Part shown: positions 53,971 through 63,953 of the stretch, piece by piece
Numbering within the stretch: the stretch's first letter is position 1
How the letters are laid out: each line of letters begins with the position of its first letter
Made by a program: the position numbers and the translations under genes
The notes under the pieces: model-generated
Told to the model about the DNA's origin: nothing
Seen by the model: only the letters and a program-made list of their open reading frames with translations
Database searches by the model: none
Source: Hippopus hippopus
Taxonomy: Eukaryota > Mollusca > Bivalvia > Cardiida > Cardiidae
Direction of reading: 5' to 3'
DNA length: 64,000 nucleotides
Assembly (NCBI GenBank): GCA_946811185.2
Contig: OX328099.1
Coordinates: 72,792,714 to 72,856,713, forward strand

Positions 53971-54978
53971 CGAGGTATGTCCGTAAAGTTCGTGGACAAT
54001 GGCGATATATAAAAAGGTAACATACTTTCGCGAATTTACTATTTGGTATATCTTAAGCATTCTATGTAAAAAAATACAAAGATATTGCGCCAACAATAAG
54101 TGGTATACAAATCATACTTTGAACGATGTGAGCGGGACCCGGGGCAGTCCAAACAACGCAATGAAATGGATTTTTCAAAATGTCGTCTGCAGTCTGTAAC
54201 CTGACGAAATATAAACAGATCCTTTTCAAATTTTATCCTGTGATTAACGATGATGTCAACATCATTTACAGAAAATATAGAAGACGATATCGAGGTCGTT
54301 TAAATTTTGCACACACAAATTCTGAAGCACTGTGAAGATGTTTTTGTCAAAAATGGCGGACTTTAACATCGCGTAACAACGGAAGATCGTAAAATTTGGC
54401 GCTAAACTAGGGAAATCACCGGTAAATACCATGAAATCGCTGTCTGAAGCTACAAGAATGTCAGCTGTATGTCGCTCACTGGTTTACAAGTGGCACAGGA
54501 GATTTTTGGACAGGCGAAATTCAACCGGCGACAACGAAAGATACGGGCGGCCAGGAATCATTAGCGTATAAGGGAGGATTTGGTGAGTACGATGTTTGAA
54601 CAGGATTGTAGGGTCAGGGTTCGGGAACAGTCGGACCAAAAATGCGTTGTAGCGAAAGATCGATATTTCTAGAAGTTCTGAATCGTGTTTGATTATCTCA
54701 CAAATACATACTGATTCCACGGTACGCACCTGACACCTTATCAATACAATGTCTAAAAACGATGTCGCGACGTCATGACGTCAACACCTGCCCCGGGTTC
54801 CTATCGGTATATGCAGGCTAGGACCAATGAATGAAAAACCATTAATAGTAGCGGCACAATTTTTTCACATGTCGGCTGAGAAAAGTTTGCTCTTTATGAT
54901 GATATAAGTTTCCAGCGCCTAACCCGTAAATTTGCCAACTTCTTTTGCAATGTTCACAAACTTTACGGACATACCTCA
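53971..54978 (+). mobile_element. Relic mariner element, about 1 kb
   Basis: Inverted ends read CGAGGTATGTCCGTAAAGTT at 53971 and its near-complement CTTTACGGACATACCTCA at 54961-54978. The pattern resembles the ends of the intact mariner at 25104. TA precedes the 5' end, inside the terminal TTAA of a TH MITE, but a matching TA is not visible at the 3' end. Only an N-terminal transposase remnant is inside; the catalytic domain is gone. A 12-13 bp inverted pair around CCCGGGGCAG (about 54136 and 54792) lies within it. Confidence 0.75.
54353..54724 (+). pseudogene. Broken N-terminal mariner transposase remnant
   Basis: From ATG 54353 the frame reads MADFNIA, then a stop at codon 8, then continues with QRKIVKFG and SLVYKWHRRF, matching the HTH region of the intact mariner at 25474 (QRTVIQFC, ALVYKWHKRF) up to a GRPGII stretch. 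A stop at 54569-54571 and a frameshift follow; similarity resumes in other frames (REDLVSTMFEQD; a SRSS-containing second HTH). Nothing matches the D,D34D region. The gene cannot encode an active enzyme. Confidence 0.72.
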
Positions 54979-55084
54979 AAAGTAGCCTTTGAGCTAGTGA
55001 ATAGAGGACATGAAAAAGATTTACCTGGCAGTTTCTATAATTTTCTGTTTCAGTTTCTGGATATTTCAGCAATTAGTCCTAAAT

Positions 55085-55295
55085 GATTTGAGCCATGCGC
55101 TGTGAAAAGGGGGTTTAACGTATCTACAAAAAGTATAGATCTATGTCAGCCTGTGCAGTCCATGCAGGTCGACATGGGTCTATAATTTTTGTAAATTTTC
55201 TTCATGTCTAAAGACTAATCTACCTCATTATTCAGTTGGTTATAAGACAAGAAAAATTATGCCATGACTTGCTTAGTACATGCATCAAAGGTGAC
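55085..55295 (+). mobile_element. Foldback MITE FB1, right end worn
   Basis: TTTGAGCCATGCGCTGTG start, GTGCAGTCCATGCAGG hairpin remnant. Confidence 0.72.
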
Positions 55296-55318
55296 AGCAA
55301 AAAAATCACCTTAAAAAA

Positions 55319-55400
55319 AATTTGCCTTAACCTGGTTATCGAACTCACAACCACCTGGTCACTAGTCAGATACACTAACCACGGAGCTACCCCGATAGGC
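55319..55400 (-). mobile_element. SINE-1 head only
   Basis: Minus strand GGGGTAGCTCCGTGGTTAG and GGTTGTGAGTTCGATAACC; body absent. Confidence 0.7.
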
Positions 55401-55653
55401 TAAAGGCATATTTCACCTAGTAATCTAACAATAAGGATGCCAGACCGGAAAGCAATTTCTATGCAGAAGGTTTTTTGCTTTTAAAGTGTTGGAAGCTGAA
55501 TGACAGGGCCCTAAAAACATCTTCTTTATGAAAAGATAATGATGAGAAAATTGCAAGCAGTTGTTGCCAATGTTTTATCAAATAATATGCAATCTAAACA
55601 AAAGGAAGATTTGGAGTCAGTGAAACAGTATCTCAGGTCATATTTTGCAAAAC

Positions 55654-55945
55654 AAGAGTGCTGCATGTGGGTGCCAATGCTCCATTACAATTGCTTTTAG
55701 TAGTAGACTGGTTTTCAGTGGAAATTCTTATTTGAATAAGGGGCATTACTTTGTTAAAAATATGTTGATGGTTACCTGCTCCTTGTGTATTGGTTCCTCT
55801 TTTGATACTTGAGAAATACTTGATGAGTTTGAGGTATATACCTTGATATTATAGAATGTCAAAGGTTTTGCACAATGAGACAGAAAATGACAGGGCTATG
55901 ACAGTACCTAAACATTTTCTTTGGAAACAGCCAGCTAAAAGTCTG
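55654..55945 (+). repeat. Dispersed repeat G, copy 3
   Basis: ACAAGAGTGCTGCATGTGG start, GGGGCATTACTTTGTTAAAA, GACAGGGCTATGACAG. Confidence 0.65.
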
Positions 55946-56099
55946 CTTCAGATGTAAAATCAAGAAAGCACTCTTATTCTTCTACTACCTAGTATTCACC
56001 AGCACCAGCTTTTGGCTTGAAAGCGTTGTTCAAAAAGAAACTCTAGCACTAAAAGCAGAGATAAAAACAGAATTTTCAGATTACAAATCATTAGCAAGA

Positions 56100-56548
56100 A
56101 CTTTTTACCACACAACAGTATTTTGAACTTGTCCAAGTCAAAAGCATTTGCTGATGTCGAATAAATGTAGCTCAAATGATAGAAACTGTGTTTGACAGGG
56201 TTGAAAACATTGTGGGAAATGGAGAAAATGCTGGTTACCAGCATTTTCTCCTTTCCCAACAAAATTTTCGAAGGCCTTCTTCCTGAAGGTCCTTAACTCT
56301 TTACCACACGACCAATTTTAGACCTGTCAGAATTGAAAGCATTTGCAGAGGACAGTTTCAATGTTGATCATATGAAATGATTTTTCTTTGATAGGGTAGA
56401 AAACATTGTGGGAAAAGGAGAAAATGCTGGTTACCAGCATTTTCTCCTTTTCCCACAATGTTTTCAAAAGCCTTCTCTATCAGGGGTGTCAAAAGTCGTC
56501 ATTGTGTGGTAAAGGGTTAAAACTCATTATCCTGTGGTAAAGCCTTAA
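56100..56548 (+). mobile_element. TH69 interrupted by TH70
   Basis: Runs to GAAGGTCC-TTAA 56293-56296, then resumes after TH70 with TTAA-AACTCATTATCCTGTGG and ends GTAAAGCCTTAA (56545-56548). Removing TH70 and one TTAA gives a normal TH right end. Confidence 0.87.
56293..56520 (+). mobile_element. TH70 inserted at the internal TTAA of TH69
   Basis: Intact 228-bp copy with a perfect hairpin; exact TTAA on both sides. Confidence 0.9.
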
Positions 56549-56592
56549 TTAATGAGCCACAAATGGCTGGTGCATTTTACTCAAAAAACAAA

Positions 56593-56822
56593 TTAACCCT
56601 TTACCACACAATGCCAACTTTAACCACCCCAGGAAAGAAGCTTTTTGAAAACATTGTAGGAAAAGGAGAAAATGCTGGTAACCAGCATTTTTTTCCTTTT
56701 CCTACAAAGTTTTCTACCCTTTCAATGAAAAATTGCACCATTTGAGCCACATTTTAAATTGTTGTCTGCAAATGCTTTGAATTTGGACAAGGCTAAAATT
56801 TTGTCGTCTGGTAAAGGGCTAA
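56593..56822 (-). mobile_element. TH71, covarying stem
   Basis: GTAGGAAAAGG opposite CCTTTTCCTAC (usual GTGGG/CCCAC). Shares CTAA 56819-56822 with TH72. Confidence 0.87.
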
Positions 56823-57026
56823 CCCTAAGCAAACACTCCTGTATTTTAACAACCATCATAAAAAGGAACGTTTTTGAAAACATTGTGAGAAAAGGAGAAA
56901 ATGCTGGTAAACAGGATTTTCCCCCTTTTTCTCACAATGTTTTCCATCCTACTAAAGATAGATTCTGTCATCTGATCCGAATTCAAGTTGGACAAGGCTA
57001 AAATTGTATCATTTAGGAAGGAGTTA
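56819..57026 (-). mobile_element. TH72, covarying stem
   Basis: GTGAGAAAA opposite TTTTCTCAC; part of the right third deleted. Confidence 0.83.
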
Positions 57027-57225
57027 TAGAATGACAGATCACCAAACCTATGAATTTGCATAACATGATTAAAGCAAATATAATGTTCTTTTTCATACAT
57101 ATTTCTTTTCTCTTTTAATTACACCATTAATTTTATGATGTTCTTCTACCTAGGAATATGCACTTCAGAACATTTATAGGAATTTCCAGCAACACTTTAG
57201 TTTAATCCTCCTACATGCTCACATA

Positions 57226-57712
57226 TTAACCCTTCACCACAAAAAAGCCCAGCAGGGTATCTCACTGGTTAGCAAATCTGACTGGTACCCTGGTGGTTGT
57301 GAGTTCCAAACCTGGTTCAGGCAAACTTTCTTTCTGGACATTTTTTGCTTCTCATCTCTGATGCATGTGAGAAAAGTAGTCAGTGGCTTGGAGAGAAAGT
57401 TGTGTCAATACTGGTATGAGAAAGCCAGGAAACACATGCATAGGTGCTGTTACTGCCAAGATATGACCTAAGCTTTTAAAATGGCGTTTAACTGAAATAC
57501 AAAGAAACAATCATGACAAAAATGTAAACTTTTCCAAATTGTATACTACTTAAATCTGGCTCAAATGATAAAACTTGTCGTTGATAGGGTAGAAAACATT
57601 GTGGGGAAAAAGACAAAATGCTGGTTACCAGCATTTTCTCCTTTCCCCATGTTTCCAAAAGCCTTCTTTCTCAGGGTCATTAAAACTCATGACTGTGTTG
57701 TCAAGGGTTGAG
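57226..57712 (+). mobile_element. TH73 interrupted by SINE-1
   Basis: Left end TTAACCCTTCACCACAAAAA (57226), then the SINE, then ACAAAAATGTAAACTTTTCC from ~57513, hairpin and worn right end. Confidence 0.8.
57246..57505 (+). mobile_element. SINE-1 in TH73
   Basis: Head GGGTATCTCACTGGTTAGC and GGTTGTGAGTTCCAAACC, body complete to AAAATGGCGTTTAACTG. Short A-rich duplication CACAAAAA/GACAAAAA at the joints. Confidence 0.8.
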
Positions 57713-57739
57713 CCAAATTAGAAGTAGTATCATTCTGCC

Positions 57740-57985
57740 AAGATCAAGATGTAACCCCAAGCCCTATTTGTGTCAAAAATATGTTGATGGTTATCTGCCA
57801 CGGGTGTTCGAGTTTCCCTTTTAATGGTTAACAACTAGTCTAAGTTTGAAAGTAGTTATCCTCAGTAATAACAGAGATATTGCAAAATATCAAAGTTTTT
57901 GCACAATGACACAAATGACGACGCCTGGGCTATGACTAGCAAGCATCATTTTCTCCAAAAACAGCCAACTAACCTGTACCTTGTA
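57740..57985 (+). repeat. Dispersed repeat G, copy 4
   Basis: TTTGTGTCAAAAATATGTTG, GGTTATCTGCCACGG, TTAACAACTAGTC. Confidence 0.62.
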
Positions 57986-58127
57986 TGATGTTTCCAAGAA
58001 AACAGTATTTAACCAAAAAATTCTCCTACCATCTTAATATATATAAGATAGTCTTACAAGTTCAATGCTTAACCATTGTTCAGTTGATGCTCAGCATTAC
58101 TTTAGTTATTTTTGTGCAACTTTTCAC

Positions 58128-58325
58128 TTAACCCTTTACCAAGCAATTCTAGGTTTAAATGATTCCCGGAAAAAAGCCTTTGTTCACCAGCATTTTTTCC
58201 TTTTCACAATGTTTTTCACTTCTTCAAAGACAAATCCAATCATTTGACTTACATCTAAATCGTTGTCTGAAAATGCTTTCAATCTGAACCAGTCTGAAAT
58301 TTTGTTGTTTTTAGTAAAAAGTTAA
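58128..58325 (-). mobile_element. TH74, left hairpin arm lost
   Basis: TTAACCCTTTACCAAGC start; AAGCCTTTGTTCACCAGC joins the end part to the right arm. Confidence 0.8.
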
Positions 58326-58655
58326 GTTCTTACCAAATCTTGGGCATGACAATTTGTCTTTCTGCAAGGTGTTCCAAAAATGATTTCAATTGATGGGCAT
58401 CAAACTTATGTCTGTATCACTATCACCACTGACTCTCACAAATTCTGCTGGGTCTGAAAAATTCAATATGCCTTATTACCTCCGGACTTGACTCTTGTGC
58501 ATGACACATCATCTTGATGCGTTTAACATTTGTGCAAAGTTATTCTAAAATTGAGTCATAGGGAAAAAGTTCTGGCCAGGACACAAACATGGACAGACAA
58601 ACTGACAGATGGACAGACGGACGACAGACAAACTAAACAAAAACTATATGCTCAG
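58326..58655. other. No clear element; GGAC-rich tract
   Basis: 58585-58635 (GGACAGACAAACTGACAG) is a simple tract like those in the Helentron-like elements. Confidence 0.45.
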
Positions 58656-58940
58656 GATAAAATTTTTCCAGGCATAAAAATGTCAGTTTTTAAAAATTCT
58701 AAGTCAAGCAAGGGGCATAACTGTGTCAAAAAAAAATGATTACCTGCCCCTGCTGTACAAGTTCCCCTTTTGATAGAACTTGTACAACTACTCTGTGTTT
58801 AAAATAAATATGTATCTTCAGCAATGACTGAGATATTATAAAATGACCAAGTCTTCACACAAGGAGGCAAACGATGATGCAGACAATGATGCCTGGACTA
58901 TGACAATACCTCAATGTTTACTTCAAAAACAGCCCAGCTA
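58656..58940 (+). repeat. Dispersed repeat G, copy 5
   Basis: AAGGGGCATAACTGTGTC, ATTACCTGCCCCTG, GATGCCTGGACTATGAC. Confidence 0.65.
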
Positions 58941-59155
58941 CTAAAAATATCTGAAGGAGAATGTGATACTGTAAGACCGATATTTGCTGCTATCAAAACT
59001 GAAAACTAATCCAGACTCACATGTAACAGCATGTAATAGATAAATTGAACAAAGAAATCCTTTCAGATTTATCTGCATAAAACATGGTTTTAATTATCTA
59101 TCTATCAGTACAGTACAGTCTGAAAGAGTTTTAAATTTATACCTGCAGAAGATGT

Positions 59156-59370
59156 TTAAGCTCTCAAAGTGCCTTTCACAACTATAGCTGCTTAAGCAGC
59201 CAGTGTAGAGTAAAGTCAGACTGCACAAAACATGCAGTCTGATCTTTGATGTACACACTCTGCCTAGCTGAAACACTAAAGACTAGAGCTATTATGATAC
59301 TGCAATTATTTGGGTCTAATTTCTGAACTTAAAATGTCTGTTGGGTTTGTTCTGCACTCTAAGGGGTAAA
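59156..59370 (+). mobile_element. CH type-2 MITE
   Basis: TTAAGCTCTCAAAGTGCC start and CACTCTAAGGGGTAA end; hairpin around GACTGCACAAAACATGCAGTC. Confidence 0.8.
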
Positions 59371-59435
59371 ATTCTCAAAGCAAAACTTTCTGTAATTAAC
59401 AGCCCTTGCACCTGTTCTTGGTTTTATCTTTTTTT

Positions 59436-59650
59436 TTAACCCTTAACCTGCTAAAACAAATTAAATAAAACTTTCAAACAGACAGTAAAAAAAAACATTA
59501 TTTTACTCCAAAGTTATTTTGAGGGGGGAAAACATCTCCTTATTGGACAGTGTAGATCCAATATCAGACTGCAGTTTTTGTGCAGTCTGATCTTGATCTA
59601 CAATGTCTGGAAAAGGTCCCTGAGTCATTCTTAGCAGCCTAAAGGTTCAA
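59436..59650 (-). mobile_element. CH copy
   Basis: TTAACCCTTAACCTGCTAAA to AGCAGCCTAAAGGTTCAA; hairpin present. Confidence 0.82.
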
Positions 59651-59754
59651 ATGAGGAAAAAATCATATAACATCATAAAATTTTTATTGAGATATCAGGG
59701 ATGCAATCTCCATTGTTTTCACACAGATATAATTTACTTACGGATAATATTGTA

Positions 59755-60100
59755 GACTCTTCACCAAACATTTCCATGTTTTAACCCTTTACCACACAAT
59801 ATTTGAGTTTTAACAACTCTTTAAGAAAGAAGCCTTTTGAAAACTTTGTTGGAAAAAGAGAAAATGCTGGTAACCAGCATTTTCTCTTCTTCCCACAATG
59901 TTTTCTGCCCTATCAGAGACAATTTCTATTATTTGAGCCACATTCAAATTGTTGTCTGCAAATGCTTTCAATGTGGACGGATAGTCTACGTTTTTGTTGT
60001 TGTAAAGAGTTGTCAACCCTTGAGGAGGCCTTTGAAAAGATTATAGGAAAAGGAGAAAACGCTGGTTACCAGTATATTTTTCCCCATGTTTTCTCTTGAA
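59755..60100 (-). mobile_element. TH76 interrupted by TH75
   Basis: End piece ACTCTTCACCAAACATTTCC up to GTTTTAA (59784), then TH75, then CCCTTGAGGAGGCCTTTG and a hairpin with flipped centre GGTTACC. The far end is worn. Confidence 0.75.
59781..60016 (-). mobile_element. TH75 inserted at the internal TTAA of TH76
   Basis: TTAACCCTTTACCACAC at 59781; right end worn to GTAAAGAGTTGTCAA. Good hairpin with matched AAAAAGAG on the left and CTCTT on the right. Confidence 0.8.
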
Positions 60101-60109
60101 TTAAAGACT

Positions 60110-60430
60110 GGTTAATTATTTACTGATTTAATGTAGTTTATCACCGTTTTTCAACATTATTTCAATTACATGGTGACAACAAATGTACCTATCCATGCTT
60201 TCCTGCAGTTTCTGTTATCAGTTTTTTGCACAATATTCTTCCCAAGCCACTGGCTGCTTTCCGACAAAAACATCATAAAAACCATGATCAGGAGTGGGAG
60301 AAGAATGAATCCTGTTGCAATGTCTATCATCAAATCTCGAAAAGAAATTGGCTGTGCAGGAGATTTGATCCAACTATCCCTTTCTTAAATCCTGTAACTA
60401 TGCTACTGACTGCGCCACCAGCGGGTCGGC
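60110..60430 (-). mobile_element. SINE-2
   Basis: Body CCTATCCATGCTTTCCTGC onward; the minus-strand head GCTGGTGGCGCAGTCAGTAG keeps an A-box-like site. Confidence 0.78.
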
Positions 60431-60504
60431 CCTTAATCGTTTAAATATAGATATGTCCTAAATTTAAACTTCTGGTAAAGAATTAATTCACCTTTTGTGA
60501 CAGT

Positions 60505-60580
60505 TTTTTCTATTTCCTGTTGACTTTTTTCTCCTTGCAGATCACCACTGAATTTGTGGCTCCTGGAGAAACAAATTGAG
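60505..60580 (+). other. Strong splice-acceptor-like tract
   Basis: A long pyrimidine tract ends TTCTCCTTGCAG at 60540. One frame then reads SPLNLWLLEKQIESSL and stops in the first bases of the FB1 element. Exon status unproven. Confidence 0.2.
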
Positions 60581-61345
60581 TCCTCTCTGTGAAATGGGGG
60601 CTCAATGCATCTACAGAAAGATGATGAATAATGATGAATAGTGTTTTAAGGCCCGTCGACAACTTTAGTCATATTGGGCGTACTTACTTAGTAAACAATA
60701 ATGCGAGGTGAAAATAACATACATGTGCAACAACATAAGACAAACATGATAAATGAGGAATGGACGAAACACAAAATGATGCCCCTTTTGTCGCCTTTTA
60801 CGACATGCATGCTGTCACTTTTGTTCCGCCAGATGAAATGGCAGATGTGACGATCGCGGGACTGCAGTGGTTTATTCTTATACCCCCGATTAAACCACAC
60901 GGGGTCCCACAGGCCAATTGATTCCCATTCCAAACCCTATTTACATCAAGAAAAAAATACAGGATTTGGAATAAGAACTACCCAGCCTGCTGCAATCCTA
61001 CGAATTACGAGGAAAGCAGCCATTTGTCTCTAATTTTAGTCGCCTTCTACGACATGCCATAGAGAAAGGCCGAGGTCCTATTCTATAAATTAAAAAAAAA
61101 CCCGGGACCCCATGGGGAGCATCTACAAAAAGTATCTCATGTCAACCTGTACAATTCGTGCAGGCTGACATGAGTTGAAACTTTTTGTTGCGTATTTTCA
61201 ACATGTAAAAGGATCGTTCTACCTCCAGACGCAGTCAATTGTAAGATGAAATGGATTTTATGATTCCATAATTATGTGATGATTTGTTTGGTACAATGCA
61301 CCACAGAGATGTTTTAAACTTTTGACAGAGCATAGCTAAGTAATT
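60576..61345 (+). mobile_element. Foldback MITE FB1 split by insertion K
   Basis: Left end CTCTCTGTGAAATGGGGGC to 60615; resumes AAAAGTATCTCATGTC and ends CTTTTGACAGAGCATAGC. Confidence 0.82.
60616..61118. mobile_element. Insertion K with 9-bp target duplication
   Basis: 503 bp flanked by GCATCTACA at 60607-60615 and 61119-61127. It contains TTGTCGCCTTTTACGACATG and AGTCGCCTTCTACGACATG, about 250 bp apart, and ends ACCCCATGGGGA after an A run. No ORF; class unknown. Confidence 0.8.
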
Positions 61346-61480
61346 GCTTATACTCACCCATTTCATTGGGAATTTATTTCATATATCATTCAGTTAATAA
61401 GTTTCCTGACACAAAGAATTAAAAAACATCCAAAAATCCAGCTGTTAATTGGTGTTCATTCCTTCAGGATTAGCTGACCA

Positions 61481-61700
61481 TTAACCCTTTTCCTGCTAAG
61501 TGCGACTCACTGACCTATCGCAGACAACGTAGATCAAGATCAGCCTGTACAGAACATGCAGTCTGATCTTGTATCTACACTGTCTGATAAGGAGATATTG
61601 CCCCCCCCCCCCCCAAAAAAAAAAAAAAAAATTGCAATATTTGGGTCTTTACTATTGCCTTGAAAGTTCAATTTAAATAATTTAGCAGGATAAGGGTTAA
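61481..61700 (+). mobile_element. CH copy, first of three in a row
   Basis: TTAACCCTTTTCCTGCTAAG to AGCAGGATAAGGGTTAA; has a C14-A17 run at 61600-61631. Confidence 0.86.
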
Positions 61701-61703
61701 CTT

Positions 61704-61910
61704 TTAACCTGCTAGATTAGTCCAATGAAGCTTTCGAGCTGATAGTAAAAGCACAAAAAATGCTATTTCAAACTTGCATTTTGGACAAAAAAAACCCTCC
61801 TTATCAGACAGTGAAGATCCAAGATCTGACTGCGTGTTCTGTGCAGTCTGATCTTGATGTACAATGTCCGCAAAACGTCAGTGAGTCGCACTTAGCAGCC
61901 TATGGGTTAA
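61704..61910 (-). mobile_element. CH copy, inverted, second of three
   Basis: TTAACCTGCTAGATTAGTCC to TTAGCAGCCTATGGGTTAA; starts three bases after the previous TTAA. Confidence 0.85.
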
Positions 61911-62002
61911 TGTTAGGATAGGTTATTTATTACAGCAATATAACATTTGCTACCATATTGCTTGCCACATGTAGACAAGTCATGTGATTCTCTGGTTTTC
62001 TG

Positions 62003-62212
62003 AATCCTTAGGCTGCTAAGCATGACCCAAGGACCTTTTGCAGACAGTGTAGATCAAGATCAGACTGCACAGAACATGCAGTCTGATCTTGAATCTACAC
62101 TGTCCGATAAAGAGACATCTTTTTCAATCAGATACCTTCGAAACAGCAAAATTTGGGTTTATACTATCGACAAGAAAGTTTCATTTTACTTATTCAGCAG
62201 CATAAGGGTTAA
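62003..62212 (+). mobile_element. CH copy, third of three
   Basis: AATCCTTAGGCTGCTAAGC to AGCAGCATAAGGGTTAA; perfect hairpin at 62047-62103. Confidence 0.86.
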
Positions 62213-62497
62213 GATTTATCTCATGATTATGTTTTTCTAAGAATGATTGTGGTATAACCTTTGTCTTCATCTGTTACATGATTATATTTTGAGAGAACCA
62301 TAGGACAACAAAATTATAGCTCATTAAGATATCAAATGTACCTCTTTAGATGGGTGGGCAGATGGACAATGCAGGACTTGATTCTATGTATCCCATCAAC
62401 TTTTTACCTGCAAAACTTGAGACTTGTCTCACTTTACAAACTAAACACGACCCAAAAACTGAAATTTGGCTTTAGAAGGGTAAAAACATTTTGAAAA

Positions 62498-63953
62498 CAA
62501 GAGGGCCAAGATGGCCCTGTATCGCTCCACTGGCTTTTTAACCCTTTACCACACAAATCAGAGTGTTAATGACCCTGAAAGAGAAGGCTTTCAAAAAAAC
62601 ATCCTGAGAAAAGGACATGTTGTAAGCCATTTCCCTTGATTAATGTTTAAATTGAAGTGACAATATTTTGAAGCCCATGTTAAACTTGCGATCCCTGGAA
62701 TGAAGGCAATTTTGACCCCAGACCTACAATATGAAACTAGAATGTGTGGTTATAAACAAAAAGATTTTTTAATCTTGCCCAATAAAAAGTCATGTAAAAC
62801 AAGTTTGCTGAATAAAAGGCCCTGTAAAATATGTGATCCATGACACAGGTTTATCAAGTTTTCACTATAAAAGCCAATGTAAAACTTGTGACCCCTGGTG
62901 TGGAGTCAAACTTGACCCCCAAAGTTAAAATTTGGGCCCTCTTGGTAGAGGCCCATTATATAAAGTTACATGCAAAATTTGGTAGCCCTAGGCCTAAATA
63001 TGGCTATGTACAAGTAGATTATTAAAGTTTCCTTATATAAGACCATGTAGAACTTGTGACCCCCTGGGGTGGGGCTACATTTGACCCCCTGGGCTATAAT
63101 TTGGGCACCCTTGATAGAGACCCCCTAGATAAAGCTAAATGCAAAATTTGATAGCCCTAGCCCTTATAGCTAGATGCGAAAGATTTTCCTATATAAGCCC
63201 GCCCATGTAAAACATGTTACCCCCCGGAGCGAAGTCAAATTTGACCCTCGGCTATAATTTGGACACCCTTGGTACAGGTCCACTAGATAAAGCTACATGC
63301 CAAATTTGGTCGCCCTAGGCCCCATGGCTAGGTCAAAGAAGAATTTTAAAGTTCTCCCTATATAAGCCCATGTAAAACTTGTTATATAAGCCCAAGTAAA
63401 ACTTGTTACCCCCGGGCAGGGCCTAATTTGACCCCAGGGCTATAATTTGAACAATCTTGGCAGAGGTCCACTAGATAAAGCTACATGCCAAATTTGGTAG
63501 CTCTAGGCCCTATGGCTAGGTAGAAGAGGAATTTTAAAGTTCTCCCTAAATAAGCCCATGTATAACTTGTAACCCCCGGGGCGGGGCCAATTTTGACCCC
63601 AGGGCTATAAATTGAAGAAACTTAGTAGAGGTCCACTAGATAAAGCTACATGCCAAATTTGGTAGCCCTTGGCCTTACGGTTTCAGACAAGAAGATTTTC
63701 AAAGATTTTCAAAATTTTTCAGTTTTGTTGCCATGGCAACCAGAGTTTTTGAAGGAATTAAATTCTTTCAAGAAATTCTGAAGAGGACCATGGCAGGATC
63801 ATTTCTGTGAAGTTTCATCAAAATTGGATGGGTAGTTTCAGAGAAGAAGACGTTTTAAAAAAAAGTTAACGGACGGACGGACGGACGCACGGACGGACGG
63901 ACGGACAACAGGCCATGACATAAGCCCGCTGGCCTTCGGCCAGTGGAGCTAAA
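62498..63953 (+). mobile_element. Helentron-like element HE2
   Basis: CAAGAGGGCCAAGATGGCCC, TATCGCTCCACTGGC, five ~165-bp units (AGATAAAG landmarks near 62951, 63122, 63287, 63468 and 63634), TTGCCATGGCAACCAGAG, (GGAC)n at 63868-63905, and CTGGCCTTCGGCCAG then TGGAGCTAA. The last ~330 bp is nearly identical to HE1. Confidence 0.78.
62536..62622 (-). mobile_element. TH78, end fragment inside HE2
   Basis: TTAACCCTTTACCACAC to GAGAAAAGGACATG, lying just after the HE2 subterminal motif. Confidence 0.75.
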
